Positions 41,090 through 51,599 of a stretch of DNA of 64,000 nt are shown piece by piece. Each line of letters starts with the position of its first letter. Position 1 is the first letter of the stretch. The notes beneath the pieces are model-generated. The model had not been told where the DNA came from. It saw only the letters and a list, made by a program, of their open reading frames with translations, and searched no databases. Both the position numbers and the translations under genes were made by a program. The DNA is from Macrocystis pyrifera (taxonomy: Eukaryota; Sar; Phaeophyceae; Laminariales; Laminariaceae), in the NCBI GenBank assembly GCA_031763025.1, contig JASSKH010000046.1, forward strand, positions 1-64,000. The letters run 5' to 3'.

Positions 41090-41810
41090 GCTTTTAACGA
41101 AACGTCACAAGCTACGATATATAGACGCCGCCCCGCAGACAATACCACGGGCTAGGATGGAAACTCGACGTTGTTTTGGAGAAGTTACAAGCCACGCCTG
41201 ACAGGCAATTGGAAACATACATGATTTAGAAAAGTCGCAAGCTACATGTGACGCACAATACCATGCGCTGCTCTGGGGAACCCATATAGGATAAAACGTG
41301 CAAGGTACACCTGACAGATTAGAGCGACAGGTCAAATTGACATACCATAGGTATTGTAAGCGTGGAAGTGTGGTTCTACTTCATATGCTCGATATTTAAC
41401 AATTCGCCGGAGGAAAAACAAAACAAAACCAACAGCATGGCAACCGACGTGTGATACGCGTTATTAAAGGCGAACGTACGCCCTGGAGACAATGTCGACG
41501 GGCTACTCTATGGGTGTAATTGGCCTGCGAGAAACGTGGCAAGCTACAGCACGCCCGGTAGACGATACCACCGGCGACCATCAATAGTACCGCAGTACAT
41601 GGAAACCTCTTTTGGAAAAACGTTGCAATCTAAGCCCGATAAATACTTCCACATTATAATGACAACCGGTTTGCGATACATAAAGCTAGCCACGGCCGGT
41701 AACAGAATGCCGCGGGCAGCCACGTATGCGTAATCGAAATTGTAAAAATAAATGCTGCAAGCTACAGTAGTACGCCCGGCAGAAAATACCTCGCAGCACA
41801 ACTGTGTGGT
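41090..41810 (+). repeat. Degenerate ~60-110-bp tandem repeat
   Basis: The core AACGTNGCAAGCTACA followed by CGCCCGGCAGACAATACCAC-like sequence recurs near 41100, 41185, 41235, 41295, 41530, 41625 and 41750. Spacing varies and units are diverged. Confidence 0.6.
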
Positions 41811-42019
41811 GGCGTGTACCTGTACCACAGATATATGTTTATATATACATATATATTTATAAATATGCAACTTGTCGGTGGGTATTAGAGTTGTTAGCCT
41901 AAAACACTGGCTACGGACGCTGCGCTCATGAACTGAGGAACTGCAGCCAGCATCTTGTCATCCGCTACGCATCGCATCCTACTTTGTAGCATTTGCAGCC
42001 CCCCTGTGATTGTGTAGTG

Positions 42020-42250
42020 GGCTCATGGCTCTCAGTCATATTTCTCTCAGCGCAGCGCCACGGTCGGGCCAGCGACCCATTTTCTAAGCTCCACTAACAT
42101 GAGGAGCTCAAACTCTCTCCCAAAACACGAACTTGGCTCATGGCTCTCAGTCGTGTTTCTCTCAGCGCAGCGCCATGGTCGGGGCGGCGACGCATTTTCT
42201 CAGCTCCACTCACATGAGGAGCTCAAAACTCTCTCTCGAAACACGAACTT
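42020..42250 (+). repeat. ~113-bp tandem duplication
   Basis: GCTCATGGCTCTCAGTCATA through ATGAGGAGCTCAAACTCTCT and ACACGAACTT occurs twice in tandem with few differences (copies about 42023-42134 and 42136-42250). It carries the GAGGAGCTC motif. Confidence 0.9.
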
Positions 42251-42442
42251 CATAGCCGAAAGAGAAGAAGAAGTGTGTTCGTCCAGCCCGACCGGAATTT
42301 CCGCCATATGCCTCGTCCGGAAGTAATGTACTCGTCAACTTACCATGCTGTAGTTGTTCGCACGAGGCGATTAGTCCGTGAGAAAATGCGGAGCCAAAAT
42401 GGGAAGCCTCTACCATCATGTCACGAGTCCTTAACCACATTC

Positions 42443-42523
42443 GGACTGTACCATAATCTGTATATTTCCCTATTTATACTAACAATACTTCGTCCTATTT
42501 TCTATGGTCCCCCGTGTTATTAA
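42443..42523. mobile_element. MITE right half
   Basis: TGTATATTTCCCTATTTATA, CTAACAATACTTCGTCC and CTATGGTCCCCCGTGTTATT. The left arm is missing. Confidence 0.75.
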
Positions 42524-42599
42524 TAGCATTATCCCGATGTAAGCACAAACCACTAGAAATTTGGGTCCGATGTTGTTTTTTTTTTGCGTTGTGCGGCAG

Positions 42600-42788
42600 T
42601 ACAAGGGCTTGAGTCAGTTGTCGGATGATCAGTTGGGCTCCTTATATGCGAAATTCGACGCGAGCCGAAGGAGGATGGAATGGTTGAAGTCTCTTGGCGA
42701 TGAAGCTATGGAAGGCAAGAACCGTACCACTGGGAGGAGGGCTAGTTACGTGACCCCAGATCTGAGCTCGACTAGAAGGGAGGGATAA
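42600..42788 (+). CDS. Candidate terminal exon of an unidentified protein
   Basis: A T-rich tract and GTGCGGCAG acceptor (to 42599) precede a 62-codon open reading YKGLSQLSDDQLGSLYAKFD, then SRRRMEWLKSLGDEAMEG and a basic tail, ending TAA. The composition (charged, amphipathic, no low complexity) and the acceptor resemble the VPS33 exons of this window. I do not recognise the family, and no upstream exons were found in the repeat-rich DNA before it. It may be a gene fragment moved with repeats or the end of a gene whose other exons I missed. Confidence 0.35.
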   Translation, partial: YKGLSQLSDDQLGSLYAKFDASRRRMEWLKSLGDEAMEGKNRTTGRRASYVTPDLSSTRREG

Positions 42789-42814
42789 AATAGGGGGAGG
42801 GATAGCAGATGAGA

Positions 42815-42866
42815 TGAAGAAGAATAAAAAGAAGAAGAAGAAGAAGAAGAGAAGAAGAAAAAAAGG
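42815..42866 (+). repeat. (AAG)n microsatellite
   Basis: AAGAAG/GAAGAA tract downstream of the candidate exon. Confidence 0.9.
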
Positions 42867-42999
42867 TGAGGAGCCTCGGAAAGTGCTGGTGCTACCGCTA
42901 GGTACCGTAGTAGCATGCTTCACGGGATGTCTCCTCCCATGAGACAAACGTCCTACCACCGCTACGCACCGATCCCACTGTAGGAGCTGGGCCAGCCGA

Positions 43000-45290
43000 A
43001 AATACGGGTACGTAAAGCTTCCAAGGGTATTTTCTCGTCAACCGTTTCAAAGGATTATTTTATCTGAACATTGGAAGATTCGTCGTTGACACAATATATA
43101 GTGTACCTGAAATTCCGAACATTTTGAGGATTAGACTCGATTTCACCGAGACATCCAAGAAACTCAACAGCACCAAGTGTGGCCAACAGTACGGCAGCTG
43201 AAAGAAATCGTCGTCGCCGACCAAGAAACAAAATTGTGTAGGCAGCCCTGGAAACCCGCGGACAATACCGATGTCAGCGACACTGTCCAGTTCGTCACCT
43301 GTTAAGAGATGTCCCCGTTCGACGGTTGTTTTACACATTATTAGGTAAACAAGTACAGTAGTGACGAGAACGGGTGGCAATAATGCGACGTCCCGACCAA
43401 TTGGCAACAAAATATGTTAAAAATTTAACCTCAGATTTGAACTGCACGTGCAAAAAAACCGAAAGCCTGCCTTTTTTCGGTAAAACAAGTCAAGGTCGCT
43501 TTAGTATTTTCTCGGATCGTTGTATCGGTCATATCTCTCTCCCTCGCAGAAAACGAAAGTGCAAGCTTTCCATTCGTTCGTGGTGCATGATGAACAACGT
43601 GTAAAAACATTACTCCTGAATACGAAATATTGAGCCGGCATGTTCAATCTTCCGCTCTGGCTGCACCTTGGCTGGCCCAGCTCGTACGGGTTGGAAGTCT
43701 TGGCTCAATTGTTTCCGACCGGTTTGAGCTTCTCGAGTGCGTGACTACGGTACCGGTTATTCCGTCACGTTATCTGTTATTTTAGTTTGGGGCTACTGTA
43801 CGTAGCGTCTGAAAATGTTGGTCGGGTGGCGAGAACAAACGTTTTCGGAAATCGCAATTCGGGTGAAAAAATGGGCCCCTCGTGTGAGGCAACAGCTCAC
43901 AAAACAAGGCACCACCATCACAATGACAACGTTCAATAGCGCGTATCATTACATTTATACGGTCCCCGCACGGTGCATATCTACTGGCGCGGGTGGTCTT
44001 CGGTCGTAATGTGCTCATTTGACACGTCACTGAATATTATAGCGATCGCAGGGAACTGGCAAAGTTTCGTTTCACAAAACAAACCATTTTCCCCCATGTG
44101 AACTTCAACGCATACGTGTGGTACACATTCTAACACTTACTGTTTTGATACGACTACTGTACCTGATACTGGATATGACATCTTCGAGCCTACGCAACAT
44201 GTAAAACAGGCCTCTTATGTGAGGTAGCTATCAACGAGAAAAACTGGAGAGACTATCATCAGGAAAACGGTCGGAGTGCGTGCGTCTCGGTTTACCGTTG
44301 AAATATAGCTTGACGTTACCGTTGAGTTGTTAGTCCAGTCACGCTGAGTACGAGACGCTTAACTCTCATCGGACTTCAATGGGGATATATTTGACGCTGT
44401 AATCGGACAATTGCAGCAACGGAAGCACAGCCAGATCAACGGATGCTACGGCAGTGATTGGTGATCGAAAAACAGTACTAGAATCCGTAGTGCACGGGCG
44501 CAACATGTCCCCACCTGTGATGCTCGACGATCGCGCTGATTGTATGTGGTTGATATCACCAGAGCTACCAACCCTTGTTTGAAAAACGGTCAATAGCACC
44601 AAAGCTTTCCTTGGCTTGATCTCTATCTCGGGGCCCCGACGGAGCTAAGAGGGCTAATAATAGGTCTAAGCAGGGGCTGATTCGGTTGGGGTTTGAGTGG
44701 AGGTTGGGGTTGGGGTTTGGTTTTCGAACACGGTGTGCCTTCCAACCGTTTTCTGGCGAAAAAAAAAAACGACACGCTGCCGTCTACGATAAGGTACCCT
44801 GGAATCTCGACTTCGTTCAATACCGTTTCAGCTCGTGTCTCTTGCGATAGTGGACTCGCACGGAAGCAATTGTCCAAACACCAGCAGCGTCAACCGTGTT
44901 CGCTCCAAGCGTGAAATACAGACCACCAGAAGTATAAGTTACCCCATTCTGAATGTTTATGAGGATGTTTATTACACAGCTGACGTGGAACCTCACATTG
45001 CTGCACGTCGTCGTATATATTGCATGACAACCACGTGGTATTCCTACTCTACACCAAGGATATGTACACCATAGACGTAGTTTTTAGTTTCTAGCGAGAG
45101 AAGTAAATACTGCATAGCGTTTACCTCGTACCAGGTATATTCTCTATAGGAAGTAATGGGAAAAAATCATGCACGGGATATGGCTTCCCATGAGCATGGA
45201 CGGATCACATGGCCGTCTTTGCTCGGGCACGAGCAGAAGCTCAGGTGTGTATACGGTGTTGAACGTTGTACTGGGTTAGTTAGCTGATGT
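43000..45290. other. No gene recognised
   Basis: Apparently unique DNA with open frames under 120 codons on both strands and no recognisable domains. A GAGGTTGGGGTTGGGGTTTG stretch at about 44700 is the only low-complexity feature. Confidence 0.35.
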
Positions 45291-45322
45291 TTCATTGGAC
45301 CTCAAGATGAAAGTGGAACATA

Positions 45323-45905
45323 GAAGAGTAGAGTAGAGTAGAGTAGAGCACGGTAGGGTAGGGTAGGGTAGGGGGTAGAGTACGGTAAGGTAGAGCAGCG
45401 CAGGTTGAGTAGAGCAGTGTGGAGTAGGGTAGAGTAGGGTAGGTCACGGGTAGGGAAAGGTAGGGGATGGTAGCGTAGCGTGCAATAGGGTAGATAGAGC
45501 AGGGTAGGGTAGGGTAGGGTTGGGTAATGTAGGGTAGGGTAGGGTAGGGTAGGGTAGGGTAAGGCAGGTAAGGTAGGTAGGGTAGGGTAGCAGGTAGGGT
45601 AGGGTAGGTAGGGTAGGGTAGGTAGGGTAGGGTAGGGTAGGGTAGGTAGGGTAGGGTAGGGTAGGGTAGGGTAGGGTAGGTAGGGGTAGGTAGGGTAGGG
45701 TAGGGTAGGGTAGGGGGTAGGGTAGGGTAAGGTAGGGTAGGGTAGGTAGGGTAGGATAGGGGGTAGAGTGGGGCAGGGTAGGGTAGGGCAGGGTAGGATA
45801 TGGCAGGGTAGGGTAAGGTAGCGAAAAGTAGAGTAGAGTAGAGTAGAGTAGAGTAGAGTAGAGTAGAGAAACGTAGAGAGGAGTGGAGTGGAGAAGAGTA
45901 GAGTA
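45323..45905 (+). repeat. (TAGGG)n telomere-like tract with TAGAG edges
   Basis: The core (about 45520-45750) is nearly pure TAGGG pentamers; both flanks grade into TAGAG and variants (45323-45360 and 45828-45905). Two 207-codon frames on the opposite strand are translations of the repeat (Tyr-Pro-Thr-Leu) and not genes. The canonical TTAGGG hexamer is not seen. Confidence 0.92.
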
Positions 45906-46099
45906 GAGTGATCAAACATGGTCACTCTTCCTCGATTCTCGTTTACTTGCCGAACTTGTGGTATGATAACTTGAAGTGAACATACAGTAGTAGATTAAAA
46001 TACAAGTTGATCCTTTCGGAACATTTCGAAAATGGTTTAGCTGATAGGAGTACAGTCGACGTTGAAACCCACAATGTCGGACATCGTCGTTGAAACTAT

Positions 46100-47750
46100 A
46101 TGGCAACCACATACTATTACGAACGCATAAATGGTTAAACGAGGTATAGGCCGCTTCTTGGGCAACAAGAGAAATAACAATGTAACAATTAACTCATACC
46201 AAGTATTCTAGGATCTATGCAGTTTCTAGCCAGTGACAACAAGATAAGATGTACCAGCATTTATTATTAAAACATACGTATCTAGTATTCACTGAATACG
46301 AATCATTAAGTATCTAGCGAGTAGCTCCGAAACATCATCAAAGAATATCCCACTACTATGATGGACTACAAAGCTCAGCCGTCTTCGTCCCACTAGCCCC
46401 CAGCCGGAGCAGTAAACCCACTCAAGCACGCCCGGAACTCGTTCTAACTTCGGTGAGTCAACGAGTAATCTACAGTAACGGTCGCCGCATGATTTCAATT
46501 GGGAGGCAGCTACCGGGAGTACGGCAGAGGTATTGGTGTGTGGCGTTTGTTCAGATCAGAAGCGACCCGATTCTTTATGCTGAGGCAAAGCACAGCTCAG
46601 AATAAGATCGAGACGCGAACGCTGCAGCAGTCGCTGTGGACCTCCGAACGCGTTTGAGCCTGAGGAACAACATCGTGGCAAAGGTTACCCGGGGTCTCGG
46701 TTGATTACCTGTTTTCGCACCCAGTGCTAAGAAGACGAGGTTCCGGGTGTGCCAAGTCGTTTGCATTTGAGCAAGCTTTCCCGGGAGTGAGGAATCCGCA
46801 AAGCTATTTCTTGTTGTGATCGTTCTGTCAGCATACGTTTCCGCGATTGGGTTGTTGGGGACCGTACTGTAGCATCCACAGGACGGGTATTGCATACGCC
46901 ATCTCGCAGAGCCGCCATTACAACCTCCCCTCACAACCGATGGGATCTCGTTTTTACGGACGCGGGGCTTCAAAGCGCGGGACGATGTCAGGTGTGTAGG
47001 GGCGTGGCACTGCGATATGTCTGAGGTTTCTAACTTGAGGGGCTCCGGTAACCCTCACCCGAAAACGCCTCTAGGAAACTTAGTGCGCTTGAAAAAACTC
47101 GATAACAAATCCCACGACCTAGGTCTATGACGGATGGTACGGGAAAGAGCGTTGATCGAGTTGGCACTCGGGGTGCGATTGTTTTATTGGAGCTCTTTTG
47201 TTCTCGACAAGGGTAAGAGGGTACCGAGAGTCGAACAGTACAGTTTTGGAAGGCTTCTCTCGACCGGGTTATTTTCCGATTAAAACAGCCACCTCGCTAT
47301 TCATTCCGTACAGGCACTCTCCATCCCGTATATCCCGGGAAAAAATATCGAGCTTTGGATAACAATCGTGCACGCTCCTGTGCGAATTTAACGCCGTTCA
47401 CACGGCATGGTGGAAACAAAACAAATATTTTGCTATTGTGGAGCCTGGTATGGGTGGTTCCTCGGGTACGAAGACTTCCTCCCGGTGTCGTACAGTACGC
47501 GACATGTGTTGAGAATTAGGTAGATAAGAATTTCAGGCTGAAAATATGTGTTGACCAGGGTACATACCCCAGGATTTTATAGCAAAGGGTTTGTGTCCAG
47601 CGAAGACGCCACTCTCAATGTTACGTAATAGGACTTGAGAGCCTGTGCTCGACGTCGAGATCACCAGAAGCCGCGAACCCTGGCCGGAATAAGAGATTTA
47701 TAAGTGGTAGCACGTACTGTACCTAGATTGGCCAAAAAAGGCTACGCCTG
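46100..47750. other. No gene recognised
   Basis: Unique-looking DNA with a GAGGGGCTCCGGTAACCCTC/ACCCGAAAACG dispersed motif at about 47037 and short frames only. Confidence 0.35.
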
Positions 47751-47752
47751 TC

Positions 47753-47767
47753 CTATTAAGGGGGCCC
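47753..47767. mobile_element. Left stub of a MITE split by an LTR retrotransposon
   Basis: CTATTAAGGGGGCCC is the left terminus of the MITE family. The rest resumes at 51479 after the retrotransposon, with GCCC duplicated. Confidence 0.85.
47764..47767. other. Target-site duplication GCCC, left copy
   Basis: GCCC immediately before the 5' LTR is repeated at 51479-51482 immediately after the 3' LTR. Both copies fit the interrupted MITE sequence. Confidence 0.85.
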
Positions 47768-47999
47768 TGTAGCCAAAAGATACCAAGCCGTGGAGGTTTC
47801 AGTGTAATCGCATGTGTGAGTGGAGCAGTGGCCGGGGATCCTGTGTGATGTCCCCTAGCCACCTGGCTCGTGGTCCGATGAGGATCACTCCGTGATAATA
47901 CAAGCTCTAAGAACAAGACTTACTGAGTGCGAGGCCAGCGAGACTGGTGGAGTCCCTCGCTGGAAGCCCTCTTGCTGATATCATCTGGCAGAGGCCATA
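47768..47999 (+). repeat. 5' LTR, 232 bp
   Basis: TGTAGCCAAAAGATACC to GCAGAGGCCATA. It matches 51247-51478 base for base by eye. Confidence 0.9.
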
Positions 48000-48006
48000 A
48001 TATCTA

Positions 48007-49525
48007 GATATTCGCGGAACTTCTGTTGGAGGAGTTTTCGGCTGCGGAGTATTGGGTCACAGCTGGGAAGGCAGTTGGCCCGTTGGACGGATCGAAACGG
48101 CTTGAAGCGCACAGCAGGGGAGGACGCTCCGGGAGCTGGAGGACGCACAGGTCAGGCGGCAGTTTCTCCGTTATTACAGTAGAGTCCAGGTGGACTGCTG
48201 TGGATTATGGCGCACACGGCAAGCACGCCGCTGGTGGTAGGGGAGTCTCTGACTCCACCGAAATACGGAGAGGTGTGGACCGAGCAGGCCTCTCGTGTTT
48301 TTTTTACGCAGCGTACCTCGATTATGAGGAACGGCTGCAGCTCGCCAACGCTCAGGGGGTGGTTCAGCACTCCAAAGTGAGCATGGGCCAGCTTATCCCC
48401 AATTACATTCATCGGTGTTTTGAGGGATTTTACAAGCATCAGACTACGATGACCGCCTCGGAGTTGTTGGACGCTGTTAGGCAGCACGCCGGTTACACAA
48501 CCACCAGCAACAGATTTGATACCTCGCGGGCGGCAGCGGACTTGCGTCGCGTTCTCTCAATGAGGCGCGATGAAAAGCAGGGCGGTGAAACATCCGTCAA
48601 AGACCGCGCGATGATGGTAAACTCCGCTATGGAAAAGTATTTTGCGGAGAATCACGCGGTGCATGCCATGTACCGCGCGCAGGACCGTTCGTGGTTGCCC
48701 GGACCGGCGGAATTTGTGAGCATGGCGTTGGTGGATGGCTTATGGCCGTCCGAGTTCAAAAAGTACGTAAAAGGTCAGCTCACGTACGCTGCAGGGTGGA
48801 AGAAGGACCCGGCATTGGTCATGGACCAAATTTTTTCTGCTGCAGAACAGTGGAAATTCATCGAGGCGTATGGTCGGAAAGATGCTGCAGGGGCAGCTGA
48901 ACCGCGACGCCAACAGCAGCAGAAACCGAAACAGCAGCAGTCCGCGAAAAAGTCGTTTGTTCGCGTCTGTTTCGAGTGTGGTGATCCCAACCATTATGTT
49001 TCTGATTGCCCAAAAGCTCGCGGTGGCGGCACAGCTCCCAGCAGTGGTGGGCGCGGGTCGTCAGGGTATCGCGGGGGCCGCAATGGCGGCCGGGGCAGAT
49101 TCAACCATGGACGCGGGCGCGGTGGCCGTGGTGGCAATCAATTGACAGCGGGCGGTGGAACTTCTGCTGTTGCTTCTTCAACTTCTGGTGCGCCAGCGGC
49201 AGGAGCCGCTGGGTCGGGATCTGGTTCGTCTGTTGCCGGCCGAGCTGTATACGTTGGAGGAGCTGGAACATCGGTGGGTGCTGCTGGAGCGAGAACTTCG
49301 CCATCCACCGAGCGGGCGGAGTCAGTGTCTGGTGCTGCTGCAGGGGCGGTAGCGCCGGAACCGTCTGTATATTCGACGTCTTGGTCGGGGTGGACCGCCG
49401 ATTCTATTTCTTCGGCGCCGGCTGTAGGAGGGCAGCCATGGCGTCAGGTGACTCTTGGTACCGACCAGAGTTCAACGGCAGGTGAAGTGCCTGTCGATCG
49501 CAGCGCTGAGTGTTCGCTGTTCTGA
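48007..49525 (+). CDS. Retrotransposon Gag, 5' truncated and frameshifted
   Basis: The frame opens after a stop at 48005 and has no ATG for ~380 bases, so the true start is lost. From about 48306 it reads as a good Gag: YLDYEERLQLANAQG, a capsid-like helical region, then a Gln-rich linker, a zinc knuckle C-x2-C-x4-H-x4-C (CFECGDPNHYVSDC, 48968-49009), an RGG-type Gly/Arg tract and a Ser/Ala/Gly-rich tail. Before 48306 neighbouring frames look more protein-like (LRELEDAQVRRQFLRYY; TPLVVGESLTPPKYGEVW), so at least two frameshifts occur, one at the T8 run 48298-48305. The last ~12 residues are antisense pol. Confidence 0.85.
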
Positions 49526-51246
49526 CAGAATGGAACGCAGAGCACGTACCACCTCTTTTACCATGCGTTCACACGTACCGTTCGACCACGGCGTGTAAGC
49601 GACAGCAAAACGATGTTCGATGTGCAACGCGTCGCTCAACAAAGCAAGCACCCTGTTCTTGAAATGCGTGGCGGTATCACTCACCCACACACGCGGCACC
49701 CCCAAAGTCTTACACCAGGCTAGCAAATGCTTCGCTGTGACCTCGGCTGTACAAGCCTCGGCCGGTTCCAACGCCACGTAGTTGGACAAATCATCCATGA
49801 TGACCAAAACATATCGGAAACCATCCTCATCAGGCAGGCCATCGCTACCTTCGGGCCCGCTGTGGCCAACATACAAAAAATCAAAGTGCACCACTTCTCC
49901 CGGAGCGGTACCATGCACCGTGTCTCCGTAGGGACGAGGAATGAGTGCACCTGCACGCGTGTCTACACAGTGCAAACACTGGCGAACGAATTCGCGAACC
50001 TGAGAATCCATGTGAGGCCAAACACAATATTCCTTCAGGCGAAACAAAGTCGGCGCCACACCACGGTGACCAGCCGAGCGCATGTGCGCGCACACCATCA
50101 AACGAGTTTGAAGAGCAAGATCATCCGGCGGAATCCACAAGACGTCACGCACCCCAACACGCACACGAAACAAACCATCATCGGCCAAGGTAGCTTGACC
50201 GAAGGTTGTCGAAAATTCATGAACACCAACGCCGATACGAGCGACAGACCTTTGTTGCGAGGCACGAATCACATCCAATGCGGGAAGCGAATCGTCAGCA
50301 TTACATGGGCTGTGCACGGCAACCGAACGAACAGGCACCGTAGGAACTTTGACCCAACGAGACAACAGATCCCCCAACAGTTTCGATCGCCAGGGATGTG
50401 TTCGATTGCATAGCGGTATTGTCCTAAAACACCCTTCCAATTCTCTAGGCGTTGTGCCATGGTCTTTGTGACCGTCGTGACACACTTCTCCGGATTGAAA
50501 ATGTACTGCAAGTTTCGATGATCAGTAAAGATATGAACACCACCCCAAAGCAGGTATTCGAGCCTCCGGAACGTATTAACGATCGCAAAACCTTCTTTGT
50601 CGACAGTCGCCCAGCGCAACTGCGAACCTGTGAACGAACCACTCAGAAATCCGAGAGGCTCGTGAGACATGCTTTCCAACGCCAATCCACTGCGAAATTC
50701 GTGTTCAGGCACTTGGGTGAGAAAACTACCCCAATGGAAATCAGAAGCGTCAGGAAACATCAAAACAACGCACCCGGGACGAGGATGATGAAGCGGCACT
50801 GCTTGCGCCACCAAACCCCGTGCGGCATTCCACGCCCGCACCCGATCCTCCGTCCACGCGGTATCCTTGATGACACGATTGCGCGCCACTCGCTTAGTCC
50901 GACGTGTAGCCCCAACAAGGAGCTCCTCCAAAAAATCACGTAACGGTGCTACCGTTTCCGCTAAACGTGGTAACGATGTACGCAACCAGTTGACAGCCTG
51001 CAAGAATTGCATTAGTTCTCCAGCGTTTTCGGGACGACGCATTTCACTTAAACCTTGCACTCGAGCGGGGTCATGGGACACGACACCATTGGAATACACC
51101 TTACCACACCAGACCAGTTCACGAGAGAAGAAGGTACACTTGTGGGCGGCGACAAACAGTCCAACATTCTCCAGGCGTTCAAGAATGTCATCAAGCAGCT
51201 GCAGAAGAGCTTCTTCGGCGTGTCGAGTGAACTCGCTTTGGGGTGC
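49472..51246 (-). CDS. Inverted Pol fragment: RT thumb/connection, RNase H, integrase
   Basis: From 51246 downward the reading begins SEFTRHAEEALLQLLDDILE, the segment just after the catalytic YxDD box, which is absent. RNase H follows (MFPDASDFHWG, ATVDKEGFAIV, FTDHRNLQYIF), then HIPGDRN. A one-base deficit in the C5 run at 50371-50375 (G5 on the coding strand) shifts the frame. Integrase continues with the H-H-C-C finger (GHRGVAPTLFRLKEY to CLHC), the core Asp in HFDFLYVG, the second Asp in VSDTATHF and Glu in NGTCERMVKEV. It stops at 49472, where the fragment meets gag tail to tail. Family: Ty3/gypsy-type Pol. Confidence 0.9.
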
Positions 51247-51478
51247 TGTAGCCAAAAGATACCAAGCCGTGGAGGTTTCAGTGTAATCGCATGTGTGAGT
51301 GGAGCAGTGGCCGGGGATCCTGTGTGATGTCCCCTAGCCACCTGGCTCGTGGTCCGATGAGGATCACTCCGTGATAATACAAGCTCTAAGAACAAGACTT
51401 ACTGAGTGCGAGGCCAGCGAGACTGGTGGAGTCCCTCGCTGGAAGCCCTCTTGCTGATATCATCTGGCAGAGGCCATA
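51247..51478 (+). repeat. 3' LTR, 232 bp
   Basis: Direct copy of 47768-47999. The preceding bases TTTGGGGTGC are only a weak polypurine tract. Confidence 0.9.
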
Positions 51479-51575
51479 GCCCATAGTTAATAGGACCTAT
51501 GGTATACATAAAAACCTATATATTTACCTATTTTTACTAACAATATTTGGTCCGATTTACTGTGGTCCCCCACAA
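51479..51575. mobile_element. Right part of the MITE split by the retrotransposon
   Basis: GCCCATAGTTAATAGGACC continues the stub at 47753-47767. The core and the arm TGGTCCGATTTACTGTGGTC follow, with a worn right end (CCCCCACAAAAG). Confidence 0.87.
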
Positions 51576-51599
51576 AAGCACGCTTCCGATTTTTTGACG

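Larger units (their letters stand above)
47768..51478. mobile_element. LTR retrotransposon with gag and pol in opposite orientation
   Basis: The element is 3,711 bp. Two 232-bp direct LTRs that look identical by eye start TGTAGCC and end GGCCATA, flanked by the 4-bp duplication GCCC. The interior contains a + strand gag with zinc knuckle and a convergent - strand pol piece with RT remnant, RNase H and integrase; the order RT-RH-IN is the Ty3/gypsy order. The 5' end of gag and the RT catalytic part are missing at the LTR junctions. I see no clear primer-binding site or polypurine tract next to the LTRs. Identical LTRs and a clean duplication imply recent insertion as a unit, presumably non-autonomous. 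Confidence 0.88.

Noticed and set aside
45292..45925. Two overlapping 207-codon reverse-strand open frames rich in Tyr-Pro-Thr-Leu
   Set aside because: They are translations of the TAGGG pentamer tract; a 5-base repeat without stops is open in every frame.
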